Both the position numbers and the translations under genes were made by a program. The notes under the pieces are model-generated. The model made no database searches, was not told the DNA's origin, and was given only the letters and a program-made list of their open reading frames with translations. Positions 16,793 to 25,451 of a stretch of 39,543 nt of DNA are shown piece after piece. The stretch is from Methylobacterium gregans (GTDB taxonomy: Bacteria; Pseudomonadota; Alphaproteobacteria; Rhizobiales; Beijerinckiaceae). The stretch is from NCBI RefSeq assembly GCF_022179245.1, contig NZ_BPQM01000117.1, forward strand, positions 1 through 39,543, in the 5' to 3' direction. The stretch's first letter is position 1, and each line of letters begins with the position of its first letter.

Positions 16793-17260
16793 TCAGGACA
16801 CCTCGAAGATCCCGTCCACCTCGACGCTCGCGCCTGCGGGAAGCGTTGCGACACCCACGGCGGTCCGCGCATGGCGGCCTACCTCGCCAAAGAGTGCGAA
16901 CATCAGGTCCGAGGCGCCGTTGATGACCTTTGGCACGTCGGGATAGCCGGGCTCGGCGAAGACGAAACCGCCGAGCCGATGGCAGGCCACGACCCGGTCC
17001 AGATCCCCGTCGAGGGCAAGAGCCAGGGAAGCCAGGAGGTTGAGTGCGCAGAGCTGCGCGGCCTCCTGGCCGGCCTCGAGGTCGTGCACCCCACCGATGG
17101 CCCCCGAGAAGCGCACCTCACCGTTCCATTCGCAAATCTGGCCCGCGAGATAGATGAGGTTGCCGGCACGCGAGTAGGGTTTGAAAGCCCCGCGAGGCGG
17201 CGGAACGGGCGGAAGGACGAGGTTCAGGGCCGCCAAGCGATCCATCACGGAGTTGGTCAT
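16793..17260 (-). CDS. RidA family protein (YjgF/YER057c/UK114)
   Basis: A 155-residue member of the longer RidA subgroup (YjgH/'endoribonuclease L-PSP'-like). Canonical RidA trimers hydrolyse reactive enamines/imines to ketoacids; many paralogues act in specific catabolic routes. The start at 17260 has GGAG six bases upstream. Visible features are PRGAFKPYSRAGNLIYLAGQ, the central helix AAQLCALNLLASLA, and a C-terminal RTAVGVATLPAGASVEVDGIFEV, where the Arg is the position used to bind the substrate carboxylate. It is upstream of the amidase on the same strand, which suggests a shared nitrogen-release pathway. Confidence 0.88.
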   Translation of the reverse strand: MTNSVMDRLAALNLVLPPVPPPRGAFKPYSRAGNLIYLAGQICEWNGEVRFSGAIGGVHDLEAGQEAAQLCALNLLASLALALDGDLDRVVACHRLGGFVFAEPGYPDVPKVINGASDLMFALFGEVGRHARTAVGVATLPAGASVEVDGIFEVS

Positions 17261-17496
17261 CGTGTCTCCTGTTTCGGATGTTGCCGCAAGATCTGCCCGG
17301 AGACCACGTCGCATACAGATGCGCACACGGTGGTCAATGGCCCTGCTTCCGGAGGCTCACCCGGCGGAAACGCGTGTTTCGAGGTCCCGCAAGTCTCCGA
17401 AATGTCACCGGCGCGCGTGAAGACGAAGCTGCGTTTTGATCGCTGCTGGCCGCTCGCGTGACGGTGCCGGCGGCACAGCGTGTGCTATCAGAGGCA

Positions 17497-17853
17497 ATGC
17501 CCTGCCTCCCGGAAGACGTACGCGCGCTGGCGTCGATGCTGCCTGAAACCGTCGAGGGGGCGCATCAAGGCCATCCCGACTTCCGCGTCGGCGGCCGGAT
17601 CTACGCGACCCTCTGGACGGATGAAGAGCGCGTCGTGATGAAGCTGACGCCCGAAGTGCAGACCGAGTTGATCGAGGACGAGCCTGATGCCTTCGAGCCG
17701 GTACCGGGCACCTGGGGTGTTCGGGGCTGGACAAGCCTCGACCTCTACGCTGCGGAAGAGGAAACCCTGCGAAGGGCCCTCCTCGCGGCGTGGAGAACAG
17801 TCGCCCCGCTGAGCCTCGTCGCCCGCTACGAAGGTCTGGCGCTTGATCCATAG
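17497..17853 (+). CDS. MmcQ/YjbR family protein
   Basis: A 118-residue protein of the YjbR/MmcQ superfamily, with the typical opening PEDVRALASMLPETVEGAHQGHPDFRVGG, split here as an N-terminal helix and the HPDFRV strand. RIYATLWTDEERVVMKLTPE and GWTSLDLYAAEEETLRRALLAAWR follow. The fold is related to DNA-binding proteins, but the biochemical role is unknown. ATG 17497 matches the family start; GTG 17458 would add 13 residues. Neither start has an ideal ribosome-binding site. It is divergent from the RidA gene. Confidence 0.8.
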   Translation: MPCLPEDVRALASMLPETVEGAHQGHPDFRVGGRIYATLWTDEERVVMKLTPEVQTELIEDEPDAFEPVPGTWGVRGWTSLDLYAAEEETLRRALLAAWRTVAPLSLVARYEGLALDP

Positions 17854-17940
17854 CACGGGCGCCGATCACCGCCGCGAACCACAACAAGCACGGCGCCACC
17901 GTTGCAGACCGGACTCTGGCTGCCGCCGATGAACACGCGG

Positions 17941-18255
17941 TCAACCGCCGGGCGCCATGCGGATCAGGCGCCCGTCCGCGTCGTCGGTGAGCGCCCAGAG
18001 GGCCCCGTCGGGCGCCTGCTTGACGTCGCGGACGTGCTGATCGTCGGAGAGCAGCAGGCGTTCCTTGCCGGTCGCCTTGCCGTCCACCATGACGCGCCGC
18101 GCCAGATGCGCTCTACGATCCCGCCGCGATGATCGAGATCGAGGCGATTGCGGTGGCACCCACCGCGTGAGGCCGAATATCGGCGGATCGAGCGCGGTGC
18201 CGCCACTTCCAGCCGCCTCGGACGGCGTCTCCGAAACGGTTCTCACGGCCGACAA
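17941..18255 (-). pseudogene. Decayed C-terminus of PQQ-type aldose sugar dehydrogenase
   Basis: This minus-strand stretch encodes recognisable pieces of the C-terminus of YliI/soluble glucose dehydrogenase beta-propellers. ALDPPIFG lies near 18195, GGIVERIWRGA at about 18093-18125 in a second frame, and, back in the first frame, VMVDGKATGKERLLL through VKQAPDGALWALTDD and GRLIRMAP to the stop. A frameshift near 18093 joins the two pieces, and the blades that should separate them from DPPI are missing. Nothing upstream encodes the rest of the roughly 370-residue enzyme. It is a non-functional relic next to the RND operon. Confidence 0.65.
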
Positions 18256-18288
18256 GGGTGTCTCGTTCGAGATCGCGTCCCAAGGCTG

Positions 18289-21200
18289 CTACGCGGCCTG
18301 CCCGATGCTGTCTCCGGCGACAGGGGCGGCCGCACCGTGCTGCTTGAGCGGCCGGTTGCCCGAGAGGCGGCGCAGCAACACGTAGAAGACCGGGGTCAGG
18401 AACAGGCCGAAGGCGGTCACGCCGATCATGCCGGAGAACACCGCAACGCCCATGGCGCTTCGCATCTCCGATCCGGCCCCGGTCGCGGTGACCAGGGGCA
18501 GCACGCCCATGATGAAGGCCATCGAGGTCATCAGGATCGGGCGCAGGCGCAGGCGGCTCGCCTCGATGGCGGCCGCGAGTGGGCTTCGGCCGCCAAATTC
18601 CAGCTCGCGGGCGAATTCCACGATCAGGATGGCGTTCTTGGCCGAGAGGCCGACCAGCACGATCAGGCCGATTTGCGTGAAGACGTTGTTGTCGCCCGCC
18701 GACAGCCAGACTCCGAACATCGCCGCGAGCAGCCCCATCGGCACGATCAGCAGGATGGCGAGCGGCAGGGCGAGGCTCTCGTACTGCGCGGCGAGCACGA
18801 GGAAGACCAGCAACAGTGCCAGCGGGAAGACCCAGACACCGGAATTGCCGGCGATGAATTCCTGATAGGTCAGGTCGGTCCACTCGAAGGCGAAGCCGCG
18901 GGGCAGCGTCTCGGCGGCGATGCGCGCCGCAGCGGCTTGCGCCTGCCCCGAGGAGTAGCCGGGCGCGGCGCCCGCGTTGATGTCGGCGGAGAGGAAACCG
19001 TTGTAGCGCATCGCCCGCTCCGGGCCGGCGCTCTGGCGGACGCGAAGCAGGGTCGAGAGGGGCACCATCTCGCCCGATCCGGCCCGGACCTTCAGCAATC
19101 CGACATCATCCTCACGGGCGCGGAACGGCGCATCGGCCTGGACGCGGACGGAGTAGGTGCGACCGAACTTGTTGAAATCATTGACGTAGAGGGAGCCCAG
19201 ATAGATCTGCAGCGTGTCGAACACGTCCGTCACCGGGATGCGGAGCTGACGCGCCTTGGTCCGGTCGATGTCGGCGAAGAGCTGGGGCACGTTCATCTGG
19301 AAGCTGGAGAACAGGCCGGTGAGCTCCGGCGCCTGCGCGGCCTTGGCCATGAACGCTTTGGTCGCCTCGTTCAGCGCCTCGTAGCCGAGACCGGCGCGAT
19401 CCTCGATCTGCAGCTTGAAGCCGCCGATGGTCCCGAGGCCGTTGACCGGCGGGGGCGGGAACATCGCGATGAAGGCCTCAGGAATCGCGGCGTACTTCCT
19501 GTTGAGCGATTGCGCGATGGCCGCCCCGTTCAATGAGGGGGGCTTGCGCTCCGCGAAGGGCTTGAGCGTCGAGAAGACGATCCCCGAGTTCGAAGAATTG
19601 GTAAAGCCGTTGATCGACAGCCCCGGGAAGGCGACGGCGCTCTCGACACCGGGCTCCTTCAGGGCGATCTCGCTCATCTGGCGGATCACCGCCTCGGTCC
19701 GGTCGAGGGTGGCGCCGTCGGGGAGTTGCGCGAAGCCGACGAGATACTGCTTGTCCTGGCCCGGCACGAAGCCGCCGGGGATCCTCTGGAACAGCACCAC
19801 GGTCACACCGACGAGCACGAGGTAGAGCACCATCATCGTGACTTTCCGCGAGACGACGAGGCCGACGCCGCGCCCGTAGCCGTCGGAGGCGCGCCCGAAG
19901 ACGCGGTTGAAGCGGCGGAAGAACCAACCCAGCAGGGTGTCGAGCACGCGGGTCAGCCGGTCCTTCGGAGCGTGATGATCCTTCAGGAGGAGCGCCGAGA
20001 GGGCCGGCGATAGGGTGAGCGAGTTGATCGCGGAGATCACGGTCGAGATCGCGATGGTCAGGGCGAACTGCTTGTAGAACTGGCCCGTCAGGCCGCTGAT
20101 GAAGGCGAGCGGCACGAACACCGCGACGAGCACCAGCGCGATCGCGATGATCGGCCCCGAAACCTCGCGCATGGCCTGATAGCTGGCGTCCCGCGGCGAC
20201 AGCCCGGCCTCGATGTTGCGCTCGACGTTCTCGACCACCACGATGGCATCGTCGACGACGATGCCGATGGCGAGCACGAGGCCGAACAGGCTCAGGGCGT
20301 TGATCGAGAAGCCGAAGGCGTGCATCACCGCGAAGGTGCCGACGATGGAGACCGGCACGGCGAGCAGCGGGATGATCGAGGCCCTCCACGTCTGCAGGAA
20401 CAGGATCACCACGAGGACGACGAGGGCGATCGCCTCCAGGAGCGTGTGGATCACCGCCTCGATCGAGGCGCGCACGAACTGCGTCGGGTCGTAGACGATC
20501 TGGTAGTCGACGCCCTCCGGCATGTTCCGCTTGATCTCTTCCATGGTCCGGCGGACCGCGTCCGAGATCTGGATCGCGTTGGAGCCCGGCGACTGGGAGA
20601 TCGGGATCGCCACCGCCGACTTGTTGTCGAGGAGCGAGCGCAGCGCGTAGTCGGAGGCGCCGAGCTCGATCCGGGCTATGTCGCGTAAGCGAGTGATCTC
20701 GCCGTTCTCGCCGGTCTTGACGACGATGTCGCCGAACTGCTCCTCGCTGGTGAGGCGCCCCTCCGCGTTGAGCGAGAGCTGGAGGTCAAGGCCGGGGACG
20801 GCGGGCGAGGCGCCGATGACGCCGGCGGCCGCCTCCACGTTCTGCGCCTGGATCTCGCGCACGACGTCGCCCGCCGACAGGCCATGCTCGGCGACCTTCT
20901 GTGGGTCGAGCCAGATGCGCATCGCGTAGTCGCCGGAGCCGAACAGCTGCACTTGGCCCACGCCGTCGAGGCGGGCCAGCCGGTCCTTGATGTTCAAGAC
21001 CGCGTAGTTGCGCAGATACGTCATGTCGTAGCGCCCGTCGGGCGAGACGAGGTGCACCACCATGGTGAGGTCGGGCGAGGACTTCACCGTGACGATGCCG
21101 AGTTGGCGCACGATGGCCGGTAGGCGCGGCTCGGCCTGCGAGACGCGGTTCTGAACGAGCTGCTGCGCCTTGTCCGGATCGGTGCCGAGCCGGAAGGTGA

Positions 21201-21480
21201 CGGTCAGCGTCATGATGCCGTCGGTCGTCGCCTGGCTCGACATGTAGAGCATGCCCTCGACGCCGTTGATCTGCTCCTCTATCGGCGTCGCCACCGTCTC
21301 GACGATGACCTTGGGGTTGGCACCCGGGAAGGTCGCGCGCACCACCACCGAGGGCGGCACCACGTCCGGATACTCGGAGATCGGCATCGCGAAGAGCGAG
21401 ATAAGGCCGCCGATGAAGATGAGAACCGAGAGCACGCCGGCGAAGATCGGGCGGTCGATGAAGAACTTGGACAGGTTCAT
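18289..21480 (-). CDS. RND efflux pump inner-membrane transporter (HAE1 family)
   Basis: A 1063-residue resistance-nodulation-division permease of the drug-exporting HAE1 family, nearest in style to MexF/BepE. It works as a proton-driven trimer with the adaptor gene upstream and an outer-membrane channel not encoded here. Visible features are the N-terminal FFIDRPIFAGVLSVLIF first helix, two large periplasmic loops, TM4 GLVLAIGIVVDDAIVVVENVE with the proton-relay pair Asp410-Asp411, and a second half ending in TM helices including LIVLVGLSAKNAILIVEFA. It is full length. GGAGG lies six bases before the ATG. The gap of 104 bp to the adaptor indicates one operon. Confidence 0.95.
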   Translation of the reverse strand: MNLSKFFIDRPIFAGVLSVLIFIGGLISLFAMPISEYPDVVPPSVVVRATFPGANPKVIVETVATPIEEQINGVEGMLYMSSQATTDGIMTLTVTFRLGTDPDKAQQLVQNRVSQAEPRLPAIVRQLGIVTVKSSPDLTMVVHLVSPDGRYDMTYLRNYAVLNIKDRLARLDGVGQVQLFGSGDYAMRIWLDPQKVAEHGLSAGDVVREIQAQNVEAAAGVIGASPAVPGLDLQLSLNAEGRLTSEEQFGDIVVKTGENGEITRLRDIARIELGASDYALRSLLDNKSAVAIPISQSPGSNAIQISDAVRRTMEEIKRNMPEGVDYQIVYDPTQFVRASIEAVIHTLLEAIALVVLVVILFLQTWRASIIPLLAVPVSIVGTFAVMHAFGFSINALSLFGLVLAIGIVVDDAIVVVENVERNIEAGLSPRDASYQAMREVSGPIIAIALVLVAVFVPLAFISGLTGQFYKQFALTIAISTVISAINSLTLSPALSALLLKDHHAPKDRLTRVLDTLLGWFFRRFNRVFGRASDGYGRGVGLVVSRKVTMMVLYLVLVGVTVVLFQRIPGGFVPGQDKQYLVGFAQLPDGATLDRTEAVIRQMSEIALKEPGVESAVAFPGLSINGFTNSSNSGIVFSTLKPFAERKPPSLNGAAIAQSLNRKYAAIPEAFIAMFPPPPVNGLGTIGGFKLQIEDRAGLGYEALNEATKAFMAKAAQAPELTGLFSSFQMNVPQLFADIDRTKARQLRIPVTDVFDTLQIYLGSLYVNDFNKFGRTYSVRVQADAPFRAREDDVGLLKVRAGSGEMVPLSTLLRVRQSAGPERAMRYNGFLSADINAGAAPGYSSGQAQAAAARIAAETLPRGFAFEWTDLTYQEFIAGNSGVWVFPLALLLVFLVLAAQYESLALPLAILLIVPMGLLAAMFGVWLSAGDNNVFTQIGLIVLVGLSAKNAILIVEFARELEFGGRSPLAAAIEASRLRLRPILMTSMAFIMGVLPLVTATGAGSEMRSAMGVAVFSGMIGVTAFGLFLTPVFYVLLRRLSGNRPLKQHGAAAPVAGDSIGQAA

Positions 21481-21584
21481 GCCGCCCTCCCGGGTCGGAG
21501 CATCGGGCGCAACAGGGCGGCCGCCCGTGGGGGGCGCGAGCCTCGTTGCGGAAGCGGAGGTGGAGGTGAGGACGCCCTCGGGCG

Positions 21585-22841
21585 TCAGCGCTGGGCTAGC
21601 CGGCGCGGCCCGTCGGTGTCCGGAGCGCGCGCTCCCATCGCCACCGGCTCGGGGCGCAGGAGCGCGCCGGGGCGGATGCGCTGCAAGCCGTTGACGACGA
21701 TGCGCTCGCCACCGGAGAGGCCCGAGGTCACCACGCGCAGGCCCTCGACCGCCCGGCCGAGGGTGACGGTGCGGAACGCGGCCCGGTCGTCCGCGCCCAC
21801 CACGAGCACGAACTTCTTGTCCTGATCGGTGCCGACGGCCCGTTCGTCGACGAGGAGCAGCCGCTCGGGCACGGACCGACCGAGCCGCATCCGCGCGAAC
21901 TGGCCGGGGATGAGGTGGCCGTCACCGTTGGCGAAGCTGGCGCGCACCCGGACCGTGCCGCTGCGGGCATCGACCTTGTTATCGATGAACTGCAGGTGCC
22001 CGCGGGCGGGCGCCCCCTCCGCCGTCACCATCTCGACTGGGATGCGGTCGAGCTTTCCGCGACCGCCCGCAGGGCCGGCGATCGAGGCCAGCGCCTTCAG
22101 GACGACGCTCTCGTCCGCGTCGAAGCTGGCGTAGACCGGATCGACCGAGACGAGGGTTGTGAGCACCGCAGCGCCTGCCCCCGTGGCCACGAGGTTGCCC
22201 GGCGTGACCTCGCGGCGCCCGACGCGCCCGCCCACCGCCGCCCGGACCTCGGTGTAGCCGAGGTTCAGCCGCGCCGCTTCGAGTGCCGCTTTCGCCGCGT
22301 CGAGGCTCGCCCGCGCCTCCTTGAAGGCGTTGGCGCGCACGTCGAGGTCGCGCGCCGTCACGATCTGCTGGTCGGAGAGCCTGCGCCCGCGTTCCAGATC
22401 GCTCGCGGTCAGCCCGACGCGCGCCTCGGCGCCGGCCACCTGGGCTTCCAGGCGTTGGACCTCCGCCGCGTAGGGCGCCGGGTCAATGGTCACGAGGAGG
22501 TCTCCGGCCTTGACCAGCTCGCCCTCGATGAAGTGCGTGGCCTGGATCGCCCCGCCGACCCGGGCCCGCACGTCGACGCGCTCGACAGCTTCGAGACGGC
22601 CCGAGAACGCGTCCCAGAGCATCACGTCGCGCGGCTCGACGATGGCGACCGGGGCCGGCGTAGCCGGCTCGGCTTGCGGTGTCGCTGCGACTGCCGCATG
22701 ACCCTCGAAGAGCGGCGCCGAGGCGAATTGATAAGCGGCACCCGCCAGCAGGGCGAGAGCGACACCGATTCCGGCGCTGCGCCGGACGATGAATTGGCCT
22801 AGGGAAGCGTCGCGATGAGGGTCCACGGCCGGCTCCGACAT
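21585..22841 (-). CDS. RND efflux periplasmic adaptor (membrane fusion protein)
   Basis: A 418-residue HlyD/MexE-like adaptor linking the RND pump to the outer-membrane channel. It has an N-terminal membrane anchor at about residues 18-42 (GIGVALALLAGAAYQFASA), a lipoyl/biotinyl half-motif (VDVRARVGGAIQATHFIEGELVKAGDLLVTIDPAPY), a long alpha-hairpin (residues about 125-195), the second lipoyl half (LGYTEVRAAVGGRVGRREVTPGNLV) and beta-barrel and membrane-proximal domains. There is no clear Shine-Dalgarno sequence before the ATG at 22841; instead a dyad ends one base upstream. It is the first gene of the efflux operon, with a TetR gene divergent 88 bp away. Confidence 0.93.
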   Translation of the reverse strand: MSEPAVDPHRDASLGQFIVRRSAGIGVALALLAGAAYQFASAPLFEGHAAVAATPQAEPATPAPVAIVEPRDVMLWDAFSGRLEAVERVDVRARVGGAIQATHFIEGELVKAGDLLVTIDPAPYAAEVQRLEAQVAGAEARVGLTASDLERGRRLSDQQIVTARDLDVRANAFKEARASLDAAKAALEAARLNLGYTEVRAAVGGRVGRREVTPGNLVATGAGAAVLTTLVSVDPVYASFDADESVVLKALASIAGPAGGRGKLDRIPVEMVTAEGAPARGHLQFIDNKVDARSGTVRVRASFANGDGHLIPGQFARMRLGRSVPERLLLVDERAVGTDQDKKFVLVVGADDRAAFRTVTLGRAVEGLRVVTSGLSGGERIVVNGLQRIRPGALLRPEPVAMGARAPDTDGPRRLAQR

Positions 22842-22842
22842 C

Positions 22843-22870
22843 TGTAGGGTTCACTACACATGTCGATGTG
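22843..22870. promoter_or_regulatory. Putative TetR operator dyads
   Basis: Two short dyads overlap in the adaptor-TetR gap: TGTAG-N6-CTACA at 22843-22858 and CACAT-GTCG-ATGTG at 22857-22870. The first begins one base from the adaptor start codon, so a bound repressor would block the operon's promoter or start. Their position fits local TetR control; the binding itself is an inference. Confidence 0.4.
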
Positions 22871-22929
22871 GACGCGACGCGTCAAGAGACTTATCTACCA
22901 CTCGATACAAAAGTTGGAGCCGGCAGACA

Positions 22930-23544
22930 ATGGCGATGGGGCGGCCCCGGTCGTTCGACACGGACAAGGCCCTCGACGAGGCGATGGAGGTGTTCTGGCG
23001 CCACGGCTATGACGGCGCGAGCCTCGCGATGCTGACCAAGGCGATGGGCATCAAGCCCCCCAGTCTCTACGCGGCCTTCGGCAGCAAGGAGGGTCTGCTC
23101 AAGGCGGCGCTCGACCGCTACGCTGAGCGCCGTTCCGAGCACATGCGCTACGTGCTGGCGGGGGCGAGCGCGCGGGAGGTGGCCGAGCGGTACCTCGGCA
23201 GCATCGCCGAGAGCCACACCGATCCAGCCAACCCACCCGGCTGCCTGCTGGTGCAGGGTGGGCTCGCCTGCGGCGCGGGTTCCGAGAACATCCCGTTCGA
23301 ACTAGCCTCGCGGCGTGCGCTGACCGAGACGGAACTGCGCGAGCGCTTCGTCCAGGCCAAGCGCGACGGCGACCTCGGCGATGACGCCGACCCCGCAGCT
23401 TTGGCGCGGTTTCTCTCGACGGTCGCCTCCGGCATGGGCGTCCTCGCGTCCTCGGGCGCCGACCGGGACGCTCTCCGGGAGGTGGCGCATGTCTCGCTCA
23501 GCGCCTTCCCGGGCCAAGAGGCGAATCGGATCCCGCTCCCTTGA
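22930..23544 (+). CDS. TetR/AcrR family transcriptional regulator
   Basis: A 204-residue one-component repressor. The N-terminal HTH covers about residues 10-56: GRPRSFDTDKALDEAMEVFW, then SLAMLTKAMGIKPPSLYAAF and SKEGLLKAAL. The C-terminal ligand domain contains NPPGCLLVQGGLACG, a motif found in the TetR branch with the 'TetR_C' GCL-type core seen in efflux and redox regulators. GGAG lies ten bases before the ATG. It is divergent from the RND operon, so by location it represses that pump and itself, and is relieved by a pump substrate. The inducer cannot be read from sequence. Confidence 0.9.
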   Translation: MAMGRPRSFDTDKALDEAMEVFWRHGYDGASLAMLTKAMGIKPPSLYAAFGSKEGLLKAALDRYAERRSEHMRYVLAGASAREVAERYLGSIAESHTDPANPPGCLLVQGGLACGAGSENIPFELASRRALTETELRERFVQAKRDGDLGDDADPAALARFLSTVASGMGVLASSGADRDALREVAHVSLSAFPGQEANRIPLP

Positions 23545-24106
23545 GGACGCGGCGAGTACGGCATCGGGAGGAGATCGACGCGTCACAGCCCAACCTTCGG
23601 CCGTCGCTCTACCCTCGCGTTGCGGAACGAGATCACGATGTTCGAACTCGGCCGCTCGGATGTCGGCGTGATCGGTGCGGGTACACTGGTCACGGCAGCG
23701 CTCGGCGGCGTCCTGTCGGATCGAGCGTGTCCAGTCTCCCTCGGAACAACCTTTTGACGATCTCTTTTTGGGGCGCAGCTGAGCTGGCAGGTCCGAGTGA
23801 AGGCTGGTGCCGACGAGCGGCTTGACGGTTCCCTGCGCCGAAATCGATCTGGCGGACCTTGCGTGCGGCTCCATGCCGCGAACGCCGATCGGCTCGTTAC
23901 ATCATCAGTCGGTGCCGGCTGTACGACAGTTCGCATTTTCCGAAGCGGAATATTAAAAAATCCTACTTCTCACCGCCGGCCCGCTCCAGCAGATTCAACG
24001 CTCCAACCAAGCTCACCGACCCCGTGCGCGACACGTTGAACGCCGCTGATGAGGCATCGGTCAGCAGTTTCGAGGTCGAGGCGTCTGCAAGTTTTCGGGA
24101 GCTGAA
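23545..24106. other. Intergenic region with one tiny open frame
   Basis: About 560 bp between the TetR gene and the flavin monooxygenase. A 39-residue open frame (ATG 23638 to TGA 23755-23757) contains DVGVIGAGTLVTAALGGVL and could be a short gene or a relic, but it has no clear ribosome-binding site. An A/T-rich patch near 23935-23970 may hold the promoter of the next gene. Confidence 0.35.
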
Positions 24107-25357
24107 ATGGCAGTCGAAGTCACCGACACCCTAGTCGTGGGGGCAGGCCAGTCGGGTATTGCGATGAGCGAGCATCTCAGCGCTCTGAAGATCCCGCATA
24201 TCGTCCTGGAGCGCAGACGGATTGCGGAGAACTGGAGTTCCATGCGCTGGGACTCGCTCGTGGCCAACGGACCGGCTTGGCATGACCGCTTTCCGAACCT
24301 GAAGTTCGAGGACGTGCATCCGGACGCGTTTCCGAACAAAGATCGGGTCGCAAAATACTTCAACGATTACGCCGCGATGATCAAGGCTCCCATCCGAACG
24401 GGCGTGGACGTCAAGCACGTCAAGCACAGCCAGGGTCGTCCGGGCTATACCGTGACGACGTCTGACGGCATCTTCGAAGCCCGACGTGTCGTTGCGGCGA
24501 CCGGGCCGTTCCAGGTCCCGTCGTTCCCAAGCATCGTCCCCGCCGATGCCGCGGTCGATCAGTTGCATTCCTCGACCTATAAGAATCCCGGCCAACTGGC
24601 CGATGGAGCTGTGCTGGTCGTCGGATGCGGCGCCTCGGGCTCGCAGATCGCCGAAGAGCTCTGCAAGGCCGGACGGAAGGTCTACCTGTCCGTCGGCGAG
24701 CACTATCGCCCGCCGCGCGCTTATCGGCAGCGAGACTATTGCTGGTGGCTGGGAGCGCTCGGCCTATGGGATGAAGTCAAGTCGAAGCGGAAGAAGAGGC
24801 ACGTCGCCTTCGCGGTGAGCGGGTACGAGGGTGGGCGGACCGTCGACTTCCGGCGCCTGGCCCATATGGGCGTGACGCTCGTGGGCGTGACGCGCTCCTA
24901 CGAGAACGGCACGCTCCACTTCGAGAACGACCTCGTGAGGAACATCGCCGAGGGCGACGAGGCCTATTTCGAAGTCCTCCGGGACGCCGACGCCTATATC
25001 GAGCGCAAGGGCCTGGATCTGCCGCCCGAACCCGAAGCGTGGCAGCGCTTCGACGACCCGGACTGCCTCAAGGAGCCGATTCTCAGCCTCGACGTGAAGA
25101 ACTCCGGCATCGGCACCATCCTCTGGGCGACGGGCTTCAAATACGACTTCAGCTGGTTGGACGTTGATGCGTTCGATGAGCAGGGCATGCCCCTGCACAA
25201 GCGCGGCGTCTCGGCGGAGAACGGCATCTACTTTCTCGGGCTTCCCGACCTGACGAACCGCGCCTCGGCCTTCATCTACGGTTGCTGGCAGGATGCGAAG
25301 CACATTGCCGACCACATCGTGATCCAGCGCAACTACGACGCTTATACGCGGGCGTAG
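24107..25357 (+). CDS. Flavin-containing monooxygenase (FMO/CzcO-like)
   Basis: A 416-residue class B-type flavoprotein monooxygenase of the CzcO/FMO group, which uses FAD and NADPH to oxygenate a small organic substrate. It has a FAD-binding GxGxxG (VGAGQSG, residues 11-17), VLERRRIAENWSSMRWDSL where the ribose-binding acid sits, the ATGPFQVP hinge at 131-138, and a second Rossmann loop VVGCGASG (171-178) for NADPH. Near the end are GTILWATGFKYDFSWL and GIYFLGLPDL, typical of the family. GGGAG lies six bases from the ATG. It converges on the GhrA/AroQ operon and could supply an early oxidation step; that link is only positional. Confidence 0.88.
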   Translation: MAVEVTDTLVVGAGQSGIAMSEHLSALKIPHIVLERRRIAENWSSMRWDSLVANGPAWHDRFPNLKFEDVHPDAFPNKDRVAKYFNDYAAMIKAPIRTGVDVKHVKHSQGRPGYTVTTSDGIFEARRVVAATGPFQVPSFPSIVPADAAVDQLHSSTYKNPGQLADGAVLVVGCGASGSQIAEELCKAGRKVYLSVGEHYRPPRAYRQRDYCWWLGALGLWDEVKSKRKKRHVAFAVSGYEGGRTVDFRRLAHMGVTLVGVTRSYENGTLHFENDLVRNIAEGDEAYFEVLRDADAYIERKGLDLPPEPEAWQRFDDPDCLKEPILSLDVKNSGIGTILWATGFKYDFSWLDVDAFDEQGMPLHKRGVSAENGIYFLGLPDLTNRASAFIYGCWQDAKHIADHIVIQRNYDAYTRA

Positions 25358-25405
25358 GAGCCTCCTGCGGAGCGCCCGGCTCCGGGTCGCTCACCCTCCC
25401 GGACG

Positions 25406-25438
25406 CCGGTGCGGTCGCTGCGTGGGCGGCCGCACCGG
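25406..25438. terminator. Hairpin at a convergent gene junction
   Basis: CCGGTGCGG (25406-25414) pairs exactly with 25430-25438 across a 15-nt loop, and a smaller CGGAGC/GCTCCG stem lies at 25368-25384. Both sit in the 94-bp gap between two converging genes, as expected for a two-way transcript-end structure. No T-run is present. Confidence 0.5.
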
Positions 25439-25451
25439 GCACGGGTCGCGG

